NCBI GenBank assembly: GCA_038230335.1
Contig: JBBRNL010000005.1
Location: forward strand, 62,001 to 126,000
Reading direction: 5' to 3'
Source: JBBRDU01 sp038230335
Lineage (GTDB): Bacteria; Verrucomicrobiota; Verrucomicrobiia; Chthoniobacterales; UBA10450
Length of the DNA: 64,000 nt
Below the pieces are notes generated by a model, which saw nothing but the letters and a program-made list of their open reading frames with translations, did not search any database and was not told the DNA's origin. The position numbers and the translations under genes were made by a program. Within the stretch, counting starts at the first letter, position 1. Each line of letters begins with the position of its first letter. This document shows positions 16,622-24,499 of this stretch, in pieces.

Positions 16622-19074
16622 AAACAGCGCTGGGCGCTGCCGCTTTCATCGGGTTGGCGGCGCTCCTATCGGGACCCTCCGATCTTTTAGGACAAAGCCA
16701 GCCGCCCATTCGCCGGGCCCAGCCCGCCAACGGGCCTACCGTGCCGCGGGCTTTGCCCGCGGACCCTCCACCGCCCCATCCGGATTCAGAAGTGTCGCCC
16801 GAGGCATCACCTCAGGAGACCGCCCCGCCCGCGCAGCGGCAACTGGAATACGCCAATGGTTTGTTCGCGCAGAAACAGTACGATCTCGCCGTTCCTGAGT
16901 TCGAGAAATATTTGGATCAGCATCCGAGCGCAGCCGGTCGGGCCAACGCTCTTTTCTTCCTAGGGGAATCTTATCGTGCGCTCAACAAACCGGGTGCGGC
17001 CCGCAAAAACTTCCAGGCTGTGCTTGATGATTATGGAGACAGCGAGTTCGCCGGCGCGGCCGCCTACGTGCTCGCGGAAACCGCGTTTAAGGAGAAAAAT
17101 TATGGCGCAGCTCTCCCGCTTTTTCATCGCGCCGGCGCCAAATCAAAGGAACCGCCCGTGGTCCTTTCCTCGCGCTATTTCGAAGCGCGCTGCCTCGAGA
17201 GTCTTGACCACAAAGATGAGGCGGTTGGGATTTATCAACAGGTGATCGACGCGAAAAATCCAAATCCTTTCCGCGAAGATTCACGCTCCGCCGCGGCCTC
17301 GATCTTCCTGTCTCGTGGAAAAAAAGGGGAGGCGCTCAAGCAATATGAAGCTCTCTCCAACGAAGCTCAAAAATCAGCGTTGAAGGCGGAAGCGGCCGTA
17401 CGGGGCGGATTGATCGCGGCCGATCTCATCCAGTCGGAGAAGGGAAAGATCGATAAGGGGATGGTGGAGAAAGCGACCGCCCTGTTGCAAAAGGGTAAGG
17501 GAATGGCGGATGCAGGCAAGTTCCGTGCGATTGCCGAAGTGGGACTGCTGCGTCTCTATTCTTCGTCCGGGCAGTACGCGCAGTTGCTGGCGGAATACAA
17601 AAAGGAGCAGTCGAAGTTACCGGAGGAAGCGCGCCCCGAGGTTATGTTGCTGGCGGGGAATGCCGAGCGGCAGCTGGGTCATAGCAAGGAAGCTGGACAA
17701 ATCTACGGCGAAATCATCGCGAAATATCCGAAGCGCGAGGAAGCGAAAGACGCGCAATACCAGCGCCTGATTAACATTTACAATTCTGATCTTCCGTCTG
17801 TCATCGCCGCGGTCGATGAATTTCTGCAAATGAGCCCGGCCGCAGAACGGGCCGATCAGGCCAAACTTTTGAAGGCGGAAGCGCTCTATAAGCAGGGGAA
17901 TCACGCGGAAGCGGCCCCGATCTACGCAGAATTGCGGGCGGCTCAACTTTCGCCAAAATTGCGAGCGGAAGCGGCCTACAAGCTGGCCTGGTGCTATGTG
18001 CAAATGAAGGATGCTCCAAGGTTGGTGGAGGCGTTCACATTTTATGTGCAGTCATTTCCTGATGCACCGCAGGCGCCGGCCGCCTTGGCCCAGCGGGCCA
18101 TCGCGTACCAGCAAGACAAGAACTACGACGTCGCCCTGGCCGATCTGAATACTATTTTAACAAAATATCCGGGGGCGCACGAGCGAGAAGCGGCCCTGCA
18201 ACAGAAGGCCCTCATTCTGGGACAGCAGGGAAATGCTAAGGGAATGAGCGACATATTTCGGCAACTACTGAAGGAATTTCCCAAGAGCAGTGTGGCGTCC
18301 CAGGCCCAGTTTTACATCGGCAAGGCAGCGTTCGAAGCGAAGGAATATAAAAGCGCCATTCCTGCGTTGAATGCGGCGCGGCAATTGAGCAAGGAGCAGT
18401 ATTACGACATTGCGACCGTGCGCATCGTGTCATCCTACTTCTACTTGAAGGATCGAAAAGCGTTGACCAATGAGGTCGATTCCTTCATGGCGACGAATCC
18501 AAATGCCGCGATCCCGGTCGATATTCTGCAGTGGCTGGGGGTTGAGAATTACAACGACAAAAACTATCCGCTGGCGAAAAAATATCTGAGTGCTCTCGGA
18601 AAAATGAACAATGCGAGCAACGTGAAACCAGACATTTGGTTTTATCTCGGAGACACGGAGTCGCGTCTCAAGAATTTCACGGAGGCGGAAAATGCCTACG
18701 GCCGTTATTTGCAAACCGCGACCGATCCGGCGGGCAAGGCCAAGGTCTTACTGGCCCTCGGGGCGGCCAAGATCGGAGCGCATAAAGCAGATGATGCTCA
18801 GAAGATCGCCGAGGAAATAATGACCCTCCAGCCGGAGGGTCAGGTCAATGCGGAGGCGCGTTTGCTGGCCGGTGATGTTCAAGTGGAACGCGGCAGGTTC
18901 GACGAAGCCGGCAAGGCGTTTATGAGTGTCGCACTGCTTTATGACGATCCGGCCATTACGCCGCGAGCCCTGCAGAAAGCCGCGACGGCTTATGGACGGG
19001 CGGGCAAGACGGACGAAGCGGACAAGGCCGCCCGGCAGTTGCACGAGAAATATCCGAACTACGTGGGTGGTTGA
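16618..19074 (+). CDS. Large TPR-repeat periplasmic protein linked to ExbBD
   Basis: This 818-residue protein has a signal peptide (residues 1-26), a Pro-rich linker (about 28-75: RAQPANGPTVPRALPADPPP) and then tandem tetratricopeptide-like repeats to the end. Examples are YANGLFAQKQYDLAVPEFEKYL and AYGRAGKTDEADKAARQL. The repeats resemble the YbgF/BamD and Tol-Pal-associated type. It overlaps exbD by 4 bp. It probably serves as a periplasmic scaffold for the motor, perhaps in outer-membrane constriction or TonB-like uptake, but the partner is unknown. Confidence 0.75.
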   Translation: MKTALGAAAFIGLAALLSGPSDLLGQSQPPIRRAQPANGPTVPRALPADPPPPHPDSEVSPEASPQETAPPAQRQLEYANGLFAQKQYDLAVPEFEKYLDQHPSAAGRANALFFLGESYRALNKPGAARKNFQAVLDDYGDSEFAGAAAYVLAETAFKEKNYGAALPLFHRAGAKSKEPPVVLSSRYFEARCLESLDHKDEAVGIYQQVIDAKNPNPFREDSRSAAASIFLSRGKKGEALKQYEALSNEAQKSALKAEAAVRGGLIAADLIQSEKGKIDKGMVEKATALLQKGKGMADAGKFRAIAEVGLLRLYSSSGQYAQLLAEYKKEQSKLPEEARPEVMLLAGNAERQLGHSKEAGQIYGEIIAKYPKREEAKDAQYQRLINIYNSDLPSVIAAVDEFLQMSPAAERADQAKLLKAEALYKQGNHAEAAPIYAELRAAQLSPKLRAEAAYKLAWCYVQMKDAPRLVEAFTFYVQSFPDAPQAPAALAQRAIAYQQDKNYDVALADLNTILTKYPGAHEREAALQQKALILGQQGNAKGMSDIFRQLLKEFPKSSVASQAQFYIGKAAFEAKEYKSAIPALNAARQLSKEQYYDIATVRIVSSYFYLKDRKALTNEVDSFMATNPNAAIPVDILQWLGVENYNDKNYPLAKKYLSALGKMNNASNVKPDIWFYLGDTESRLKNFTEAENAYGRYLQTATDPAGKAKVLLALGAAKIGAHKADDAQKIAEEIMTLQPEGQVNAEARLLAGDVQVERGRFDEAGKAFMSVALLYDDPAITPRALQKAATAYGRAGKTDEADKAARQLHEKYPNYVGG

Positions 19075-19087
19075 CCTCTGTCTGGAC

Positions 19088-19153
19088 CTGTAGCCACTGC
19101 GCTCTGTCGCCGTGTCCGTGCGGCCAGCGCCCTGGCAATCGAGTTAGCTACAG
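19088..19153. repeat. Degenerate MITE-like palindrome, family B copy
   Basis: CTGTAGCCACTGCGCTCTGTCGCCGTG at the left and AGCTACAG at the right match the ends of the 87-bp family B elements at 21453-21539 and 54469-54555, but this copy is shortened and diverged. Confidence 0.55.
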
Positions 19154-19226
19154 TTTGATGTTGTGGCCTTTAAGAATTCTTTTTCAGATAAGAGAGAGAT
19201 TGATCCGTCTTCCCCAATCCATGTAA

Positions 19227-19245
19227 ATCTGTGTTGATCTGTGGC
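19227..19245. repeat. ATCTGTGTTGATCTGTGGC repeat, copy 1
   Basis: This 19-bp string is identical at 46332-46350. The copy lies downstream of the TPR gene in a gap of about 230 bp that has no gene. Confidence 0.8.
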
Positions 19246-19306
19246 GAAGAAGCCTTGCCAGAGAGTGTTTCGGCGAGGGCGCGTGCCTTACTCAGATGAT
19301 TCAGCC

Positions 19307-19873
19307 TTAATCATTATCCAAATCGAGGGCCAGAATTTCGATAGGCAATGGCGCGAGAAAATTCTGCGCATCATCGATTTGCAAGACGGGGCGCGCCAGA
19401 TGTGCGGCTAAAAAGCTCGTGTCGGGGGCGGGACCGAGACCGGCTTGAGCCACGACGTGACAAATGGCCAACTGCGCGATGACGCGTGACACTTTGCTGA
19501 CCAGATTACGCGTATCAGTAAATTGAACGGTACACAGGCCGGGTGCAGTGGCTTCGACGTAAGGCGTCAAGCTGAACGCTTGATGAAGAAGAATCTCCTG
19601 CACTGACGTTTCCTGAAGAGCGGAACGCGTTGCGATGAGCAAACTCAGACATCGGGCCAATCCTTGGCTGGGAGTCATGCCTTGGCGGACGCCGGCGGTC
19701 TCGGCCCGGGCATTTAGTTGAATGATGACAGGTTTTTTCTCTTGTTCATCGATGAGCGCGACGGGTCTGGTTTCGTGAATCTTGTCTGCTTGAAATTCTG
19801 GCAAAATATCCGCACCACGGTGACGCAGTGCGGCCTGCAGATAAAAATTCGGAACATAGAGAGTGGCAAACAT
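19307..19873 (-). CDS. imuB: ImuB, N-terminal half (split gene)
   Basis: This 188-residue protein covers the palm/fingers part of ImuB, the catalytically dead Y-family polymerase of the ImuA-ImuB-DnaE2 mutasome. The opening FATLYVPNFYLQAALR lacks the metal-binding Asp of active Y polymerases, as expected for ImuB. It ends LAPLPIEILALDLDND-stop, exactly where a full ImuB continues into the helix-hairpin-helix and little finger; those parts are encoded at 29721-30716. ATG 19873 overlaps the imuA stop as TAATG. The frame extends upstream to 20089 only as a shadow of imuA. If both halves are expressed they might reassemble; otherwise this is a broken gene. Confidence 0.8.
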   Translation of the reverse strand: MFATLYVPNFYLQAALRHRGADILPEFQADKIHETRPVALIDEQEKKPVIIQLNARAETAGVRQGMTPSQGLARCLSLLIATRSALQETSVQEILLHQAFSLTPYVEATAPGLCTVQFTDTRNLVSKVSRVIAQLAICHVVAQAGLGPAPDTSFLAAHLARPVLQIDDAQNFLAPLPIEILALDLDND

Positions 19874-20529
19874 TACCCGGCCTCCGCCTGAGGGTCGACA
19901 GGCTGAGCGAGATGCGAGCGCTCTATCTGAAGCCGGGCGAGTGATAATGCATTGTCCTGCTCGAATGTTTCGAGCGTCCATCTGTTTTCGAGCACGATCT
20001 TTAAGCGGGCACTGACCACCATGCTGCGGCGCGACATGACCAGGAAGGCCGTGGAAGTCGGTTCGACCAGCCGTTGTAAACGATACCAACTGGTTTGAGG
20101 TATTTTCTGAAGCTCGTTAGGCAAATTAAGCACCAGGTCGAGCAGGACGAGGGAAAAATTACCATCGCGCAGGAGCAGATCAGCCGCCTTGACCGCCTCG
20201 ATCGCTTTGTGGCATCGCACCCAAAGAAGATGGCGTAAACATGCGTGACCCAGCGGTGCCGGATCGAACGAATCACGCCCATCGATCAGGGCGATGAAAT
20301 AGCGGGCCTCTCCCGCAGCCCGAACCAGTCCGGCAATGAGGGAAGCGCTACCGGCACTGAGTTCTGGACTGCTGATCTCGGTAATGGCGCCCTTGGGCAA
20401 TCCATTTCCGATGACTGAATCGATCAGAGGTTGACCGGTTCGAAATCGCGCGTTCGCCTCGAGCGGAGAATGAGGAAAACGTTCAGCCAGCAGATTTCGA
20501 AGATCGACCAGTTTGCCATTTGCCCCCAT
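19873..20529 (-). CDS. imuA: ImuA, RecA/SulA-like mutasome protein
   Basis: This 218-residue RecA-like fold protein (FRTGQPLIDSVIGNGLPKGAITEIS near residues 28-52, then GSASLIAGLVRAAG and FIALIDGRDSFDPAPLG) is of the ImuA/SulA-like type that accompanies ImuB and DnaE2 in damage-induced mutagenesis. ATG 20529 lies 28 bp from a perfect SOS box at 20558-20571. It overlaps the 5' half of imuB by one base, so the two form one LexA-controlled transcript reading leftward. Confidence 0.85.
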   Translation of the reverse strand: MGANGKLVDLRNLLAERFPHSPLEANARFRTGQPLIDSVIGNGLPKGAITEISSPELSAGSASLIAGLVRAAGEARYFIALIDGRDSFDPAPLGHACLRHLLWVRCHKAIEAVKAADLLLRDGNFSLVLLDLVLNLPNELQKIPQTSWYRLQRLVEPTSTAFLVMSRRSMVVSARLKIVLENRWTLETFEQDNALSLARLQIERSHLAQPVDPQAEAG

Positions 20530-20557
20530 GAGCCCAGAATGACACCAAATAGTAATA

Positions 20558-20571
20558 TGTTCAAATGAACA
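20558..20571 (-). promoter_or_regulatory. SOS (LexA) box of the imuA promoter
   Basis: TGTTCATTTGAACA on the minus strand, an inverted repeat TGTTC-N4-GAACA, lies 28 bp upstream of the imuA ATG. A TATTAC/TACTAT hexamer just downstream can serve as -10, so LexA would block the promoter. The 20-bp core around it is identical to that at 27741-27760. Confidence 0.9.
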
Positions 20572-20623
20572 TTAAAACTACGGAAAGAAGGTGGATCGGC
20601 TTCTCCGAGGACGATGATAAAAT

Positions 20624-20667
20624 GGCGGCGGAGCCGCCTTACTGACAACGCGCTCGCAGAGCGCGTT
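20624..20667. repeat. Double hairpin between lexA and imuA
   Basis: Two perfect hairpins lie in the lexA 3' flank: GGCGGC-GGA-GCCGCC (20624-20638) and AACGCGCTC-GCA-GAGCGCGTT (20647-20667). Read on the minus strand after lexA, the second-met hairpin is followed by ATTTTATC, so it may help end lexA transcription before the imuA operator. It may equally be a REP-like repeat. Confidence 0.55.
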
Positions 20668-20702
20668 CCACCACACTGAAACCTGCCACATTTCGGCGGA
20701 GT

Positions 20703-21326
20703 TTAGTTTTTCTTCCGCCGCAAAGCTGCCTGTTTCCGGATCAGCGAAATCATCACGCCTTGCACACGCAGTTCACGCGCGGGGGTCAGGTTGGGATAAA
20801 GTGGATTTTCGGCCTTCAAGTAAGGACGGCCTCGCTCCGTCACATATCGTTTCAACGTCGTTTCGCCATCAATCAAGGCAGCCACGATATCCCCGTTTTG
20901 CGCATCCTTGCGATCCTCCAGGATAACAAGGTCGCCATCCAGAATATGCGCGTCGATCATCGAGTCGCCACGCACGCGCAAAGCGAAGGTGCGCCCATTC
21001 CTGGAAGCATTGACTGACTCTGCATCGAGCGAGACGTGCCCTTCCGCGCTTTGTTCCGTCACGCTGGCCATGCCCGCGGGAATCTGACCGTAGATCGGAA
21101 TGTCAGTGATGCGCACTTTTTGCAGGGGCGTGATGAGGGCGCGTGCTTTGCGGGCATGCCGGTCGAGAAATCCTTTGCGCTGGAGCGTCGCGATGTACTG
21201 CATGACCGATGTCTGACTGGCGAATCCGAAGTGACTTTGGATTTCGCGTGTGCTCGGGGTGATCCCTTTTTCGCGCTGCTCGCTCTGGATGAAATCGAGG
21301 ATGCTTTTTTGCCGGTCGGTCAGCAT
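20703..21326 (-). CDS. lexA: LexA SOS repressor
   Basis: This 207-residue self-cleaving repressor has an N-terminal winged helix (residues 1-65: LTDRQKSILDFIQSEQREKGITPSTREI). The cleavage site is Ala84-Gly85 in IPAGMAS, and the S24 catalytic dyad is Ser122 in RGDSMIDAHILDGD and Lys159 in GETTLKRY. ATG 21326 starts with MLTDRQ, as in other LexA proteins; the longer frame to 21512 is not used. Its own SOS box is 36 bp upstream. The presence of imuA directly downstream matches the usual SOS clustering. Confidence 0.95.
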   Translation of the reverse strand: MLTDRQKSILDFIQSEQREKGITPSTREIQSHFGFASQTSVMQYIATLQRKGFLDRHARKARALITPLQKVRITDIPIYGQIPAGMASVTEQSAEGHVSLDAESVNASRNGRTFALRVRGDSMIDAHILDGDLVILEDRKDAQNGDIVAALIDGETTLKRYVTERGRPYLKAENPLYPNLTPARELRVQGVMISLIRKQAALRRKKN

Positions 21327-21360
21327 GTTTTCAGCATCGGCGGAATAACGAATAGGCGCA

Positions 21361-21374
21361 AGTTCAAATGAACA
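21361..21374 (-). promoter_or_regulatory. SOS (LexA) box of lexA
   Basis: The plus strand reads AGTTCAAATGAACA, i.e. GTTC-N4-GAAC with one outer base changed relative to the perfect boxes at 20558 and 27744. It is 36 bp upstream of the lexA ATG, which fits autoregulation by a slightly weaker site. Confidence 0.85.
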
Positions 21375-21452
21375 TGAGATGAGGGAGAGGCAGTTCTGGG
21401 AATCCTGGGAAGGCTCACCGTGCGGCGCTTGCCCGGACGGCAGCCAGGGAAG

Positions 21453-21539
21453 GTGCTGTAGCCGCCTCACTCTGTTGAGGCGTCTTTTGGCTGTGGCTCG
21501 CGCCGATCGCACGGCAACAGAGTGCCGTGGCTACAGCAC
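21453..21539. repeat. MITE-like palindrome, family B (87 bp)
   Basis: The termini are GTGCTGTAGCCGCCTCACTC and the complement of GTGCTGTAGCCACGGCACTC, an imperfect inverted repeat of about 25 bp. An element of the same 87-bp length and the same two end types, in the opposite orientation, is at 54469-54555. No coding capacity. Confidence 0.75.
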
Positions 21540-21594
21540 GTAGGGTCTGGCAGGATGCTTGTCTTCCGCCACGCGGGGACTGCTTCGATGCCCT

Positions 21595-22155
21595 CTAAAC
21601 CGACAACTGAAACTGCCGCTCTTCCACCTGCTCTGTCCACCGGGTCAGGTAGGCGAAACGGCCGTAGAGCTGGCCAATCGCTTGCGGGGCGCTGACCCAG
21701 AAGTCGTTGAGGCGGCGCGCCTCCTCCTCCGCCTCAGTGTAGAGTCGGCGTAATTTTCCGAGGATTTCTTCCGTCTCGTTGCGGCTCGTTAGGATGTCCG
21801 ACTGGATCAAAGATTTGGCCAATGCATTCTGTGCCCCATTCAATCTCTCGAGGAGACGATCTGTCGCCTGTAAAAAACTCCCGACCCGCGAAAACAGCTC
21901 CAGCAGTTCCTGCGGAATCGATTGGCTGGCGTTCGGGTCGTGCCCTTCCAATCGCAAAAGATGCTGTAAACGGAGCTTCGGATCTTTCAGGCACCGATAA
22001 GCCTCGTTCACCGTTGTGAAATCGAGAGACGATTGATTCGTCCTTTTTTGATCCGGATGCGCGGTTAGAGTGAGCGCCTGATATCGTTGCTTTAGGAGCT
22101 CAAGATCGAGCCACGGTTTTCTCGGCTGTTGCAGGACCGCGAAATAGTCTGTCAT
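21595..22155 (-). CDS. hscB: HscB-like J-domain co-chaperone for Fe-S assembly
   Basis: This 186-residue protein has an N-terminal J domain (residues 1-70) with the HPD motif at 33-35 in TLTAHPDQK, followed by a helical C-terminal domain of HscB type (EEARRLNDFWVSAPQAIGQLYG). In Fe-S biogenesis HscB brings the scaffold to the Hsp70 HscA. ATG 22155 overlaps the stop of the A-type carrier gene upstream by 4 bp, which supports this role over a general DnaJ. No hscA or iscU is nearby. Confidence 0.8.
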   Translation of the reverse strand: MTDYFAVLQQPRKPWLDLELLKQRYQALTLTAHPDQKRTNQSSLDFTTVNEAYRCLKDPKLRLQHLLRLEGHDPNASQSIPQELLELFSRVGSFLQATDRLLERLNGAQNALAKSLIQSDILTSRNETEEILGKLRRLYTEAEEEARRLNDFWVSAPQAIGQLYGRFAYLTRWTEQVEERQFQLSV

Positions 22156-22532
22156 GCCGCGAAGCTTTCGCCGCACGAACAATGGGCCACCGCGTTCGGA
22201 TTGGTCACCTTGAATCCGCCTTTTTGCAGATCATCGCTGTAATCGAGGAGCGAACCGCTCACGAAGAGAGCGCTCTTCGGATCGACGACCACGCGAACCT
22301 TCGAGCTCTCCACCAGGATATCGCGATGGGCCGGTCCATCGACCAGGTCCATCTTATATTGCAAGCCCGAGCACCCGCCCCCGATCACCGCTACGCGTAA
22401 CGCTCCGGTGGAGCGGCCTTGTTTCTCCAGCAGAGACAACAATTTGCGCGAAGCGTTCTCGGTCACTTTGACGAGACGCTCATTCCCAATCTTGTAATTG
22501 ACCGAAGCGGCCGCAGGGGGGGCAGTTTCCAC
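22152..22532 (-). CDS. A-type Fe-S carrier protein (IscA/ErpA family)
   Basis: This 126-residue protein delivers Fe-S clusters to client enzymes. The three conserved Cys are seen: Cys54 in GGGCSGLQY and Cys118/Cys120 in HCSCGESF. The core VTENASRKLLSLL and LFVSGSLLDYSDDLQKGGFKVTNPN fit the family closely. It is the first of a two-gene unit with the HscB-like gene (4-bp overlap). Confidence 0.92.
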   Translation of the reverse strand: METAPPAAASVNYKIGNERLVKVTENASRKLLSLLEKQGRSTGALRVAVIGGGCSGLQYKMDLVDGPAHRDILVESSKVRVVVDPKSALFVSGSLLDYSDDLQKGGFKVTNPNAVAHCSCGESFAA

Positions 22533-22577
22533 AACTCAATCTAGTTCGTGGGCAGGGCAGTTCAAGAGAAGCAGGCG

Positions 22578-23588
22578 TTATGCTAAAGACGCGGTCGTCA
22601 GTTCGGGCGTTGGCGCGATCGCGTTCCGATGCTCCTGCGCGATGGATTCGATCTCTCGGACGAAGGAAACGTGTTGGAATTTTTCGCGCAAGATCTTGCA
22701 GCCCGCAAATCCTTTCGCGTAGGCCATAAGACGGGCGCGCATGGAGCGGATGGCCTTTTCTTCATCGCCCCAGCTTTCCGCGGTGAGGCGGCAATGACGG
22801 AGAATCAGGTCCCATTTTTCGGTCGGCGTCGGCGGAGAGAGAAGTTCGCCCGTGGTGAGATAATGTTTGGTCTGCGCAAAAATCCAGGGCGAACTCATGG
22901 CGGCACGGCCAATCATCACGCCGGAGATGCCGGTCTCGTTGCGACGTCGCACCACGTCCATGGGAGTAACGAGATCCCCATTTCCGATCACAGGAATCGA
23001 GATGGCGGCAGCGACGGAGCCGATCACTTCCCAATCGGCGCTTCCGGAATAACCCTGAGCGCGGGTGCGGCCATGCACGGTAAGAGCGGCGATGCCTTGT
23101 TCTTCAAGAATTTGGGCGACGCGCACCGCGTTGATTGAACCGGCATCCCAGCCGATCCGAATCTTGGCCGTGACGGGGAGCGGCGCGACGGCCTGAACGA
23201 CAGCGGCCGCCACGCTGGCCAATGTCGGGCAATCCTTGAGCAAGGCCGAACCTCCATTTTTTGCCACCACCTTGTTCACGGGGCAGCCAAAATTCAGGTC
23301 AATAAAATCGGGCTTTACCCAATCCACCACGTGGCGGGCCGCTTCCGCCATATGGCCGGCGTCGCCGCCGAACAATTGCACGCCAACGGGATGTTCCACT
23401 TCGTCGAAGTCGAGGTATTCGCGGGTGCGGTCGTTACGCCGGAATATTCCTTCGGAGGAGACGAACTCGGTCGTGAGGACGTCCGCGCCCTGCTCCTTGC
23501 AGAGTTGGCGAAAAACCTTGTCCGAAACGCCAGCCATGGGCGCGAGGAAAAGCGGGAAGCCGGAGAACCATGGGAGGGACGACTTCAT
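22578..23588 (-). CDS. dus: tRNA-dihydrouridine synthase
   Basis: This 336-residue flavoenzyme reduces uridines in the tRNA D-loop. The FMN and catalytic motifs are in order: LAPMAGVSDKVFRQLC (N-terminus), DLNFGCPVNKVVAKNGGSALLKD with the catalytic Cys, VTAKIRIGWD, TVHGRTRAQGYSG, PVIGNGDL and GVMIGRAAMSSPWIF. The DusB type is most likely. ATG 23588 is preferred to TTG 23597. It lies 46 bp upstream of the A-type carrier gene on the same strand. Confidence 0.92.
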   Translation of the reverse strand: MKSSLPWFSGFPLFLAPMAGVSDKVFRQLCKEQGADVLTTEFVSSEGIFRRNDRTREYLDFDEVEHPVGVQLFGGDAGHMAEAARHVVDWVKPDFIDLNFGCPVNKVVAKNGGSALLKDCPTLASVAAAVVQAVAPLPVTAKIRIGWDAGSINAVRVAQILEEQGIAALTVHGRTRAQGYSGSADWEVIGSVAAAISIPVIGNGDLVTPMDVVRRRNETGISGVMIGRAAMSSPWIFAQTKHYLTTGELLSPPTPTEKWDLILRHCRLTAESWGDEEKAIRSMRARLMAYAKGFAGCKILREKFQHVSFVREIESIAQEHRNAIAPTPELTTASLA

Positions 23589-23986
23589 GTTAGACAAGAC
23601 CAGAGATACGGTAGGTGGGCAAATAGGGAGAAGCGGCCGGGGTCTGTTGGAACGCTCATTCCGAAAACCGAAAACTCAACGCCCAACGCTCGCGCGGAGG
23701 GCGTTGGCTGCGTAGGACGTTTGGTGTGGGATCAGGTGATTTTATTCGGAATGGGTGGGATCCCTCGGCGCGCTGCGCCGGCCTCCCATCCAGCCGGAAC
23801 GTGTCATCCCGAGCCAGCGAAGACGGCGAGGGACCTCGCCCATGAAATCCGGGTTACTCAACCTTTCAGTAGTCGACGCCAACGCTCCAGTCTCGAAGGC
23901 AGGCGAAACCACGGCGCTCTGCCGTCGTATTGTGGAATCGGCATCCCGGCTGCTTTGCCTTTCCACTACGCGGCTGGAAACCGCGT
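23589..23986. other. 398-bp gap with repeat remnants, no gene
   Basis: No credible coding sequence is present. It holds a half copy of the family A palindrome (GTCATCCCGAGCCAGCGA at 23803, followed by GGCGAGGGACCTCGCC) without the opposite GGATGAC end. A GGCGCGCTGCGCCGGCC hairpin-forming stretch lies just before it. Short fragments such as ACGGCGCTCTGCCGT and CGCGGCTGGAAACCGCG are inverted repeats typical of degraded intergenic palindromes. Confidence 0.55.
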
Positions 23987-24499
23987 CTACTTTTCAGCTG
24001 AGGCGGTGCGCAGAAGCGCGCTCACTTCATCCTGCACGCTTCCAATTTCGTCGAGGTGAAGTTTTGGATCGGGCACGATGAAAACGTCGCCGGTCGCGAC
24101 GTGCTCATAGATGAGAAGGCGTCCTTCGTCCGAATCTTCCGTCTTGATCTGTTTCAGAATGCGCTTGCGCTCGAGCATGACGGCCAGCACGTAACAGGCG
24201 TTGGCCGGTGGATCCTCTGCCGCAACTAGTCGACGAAACAGGTCCTCGGCATTTTCCTGGCCGAGTGTGTCCGGAGTCTCGGCCGGGGCCGGTTCATACC
24301 GCGCTTTCCAGAATGAGAAAGGCTGGATGTTTTCGTTTCGATTCGACCAGGCTTCCTCCGTCAGATCCTCGCGCCGGAACCCCTCGGCCTCACGAAAAAG
24401 AAGGGTGTAAAAATATTCGCCCGGAGCAAAAGGCCGTTGCGTGGCGCTACACGCATCGGAGCGATGCTTGATCGCCCATTCGTTAGCCAGTGGATTCAT
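23987..24499 (-). CDS. Conserved hypothetical protein, 170 residues
   Basis: The N-terminal part has CSATQRPFAPGEYFYTLLF followed by an acidic, Trp-containing region (NIQPFSFWKARYEPAP) and a Leu-rich middle (LFRRLVAAEDPPANACYVLAVMLERKRIL), ending with VFIVPDPKLHLDEIGSVQDEV. There is no signal peptide or membrane helix. Its start overlaps the stop of the LptF/G-like permease by 4 bp, so the two are translationally coupled. I do not recognise a function; its length and soluble character suggest a small cytoplasmic family found in Verrucomicrobia/Planctomycetes. Confidence 0.75.
   Translation of the reverse strand: MNPLANEWAIKHRSDACSATQRPFAPGEYFYTLLFREAEGFRREDLTEEAWSNRNENIQPFSFWKARYEPAPAETPDTLGQENAEDLFRRLVAAEDPPANACYVLAVMLERKRILKQIKTEDSDEGRLLIYEHVATGDVFIVPDPKLHLDEIGSVQDEVSALLRTASAEK

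Noticed and set aside
19307..20089. A 260-residue frame for the imuB N-half
   Set aside because: The first 72 residues lie inside imuA in another frame; MFATLYVPN at 19873 is the real family N-terminus.
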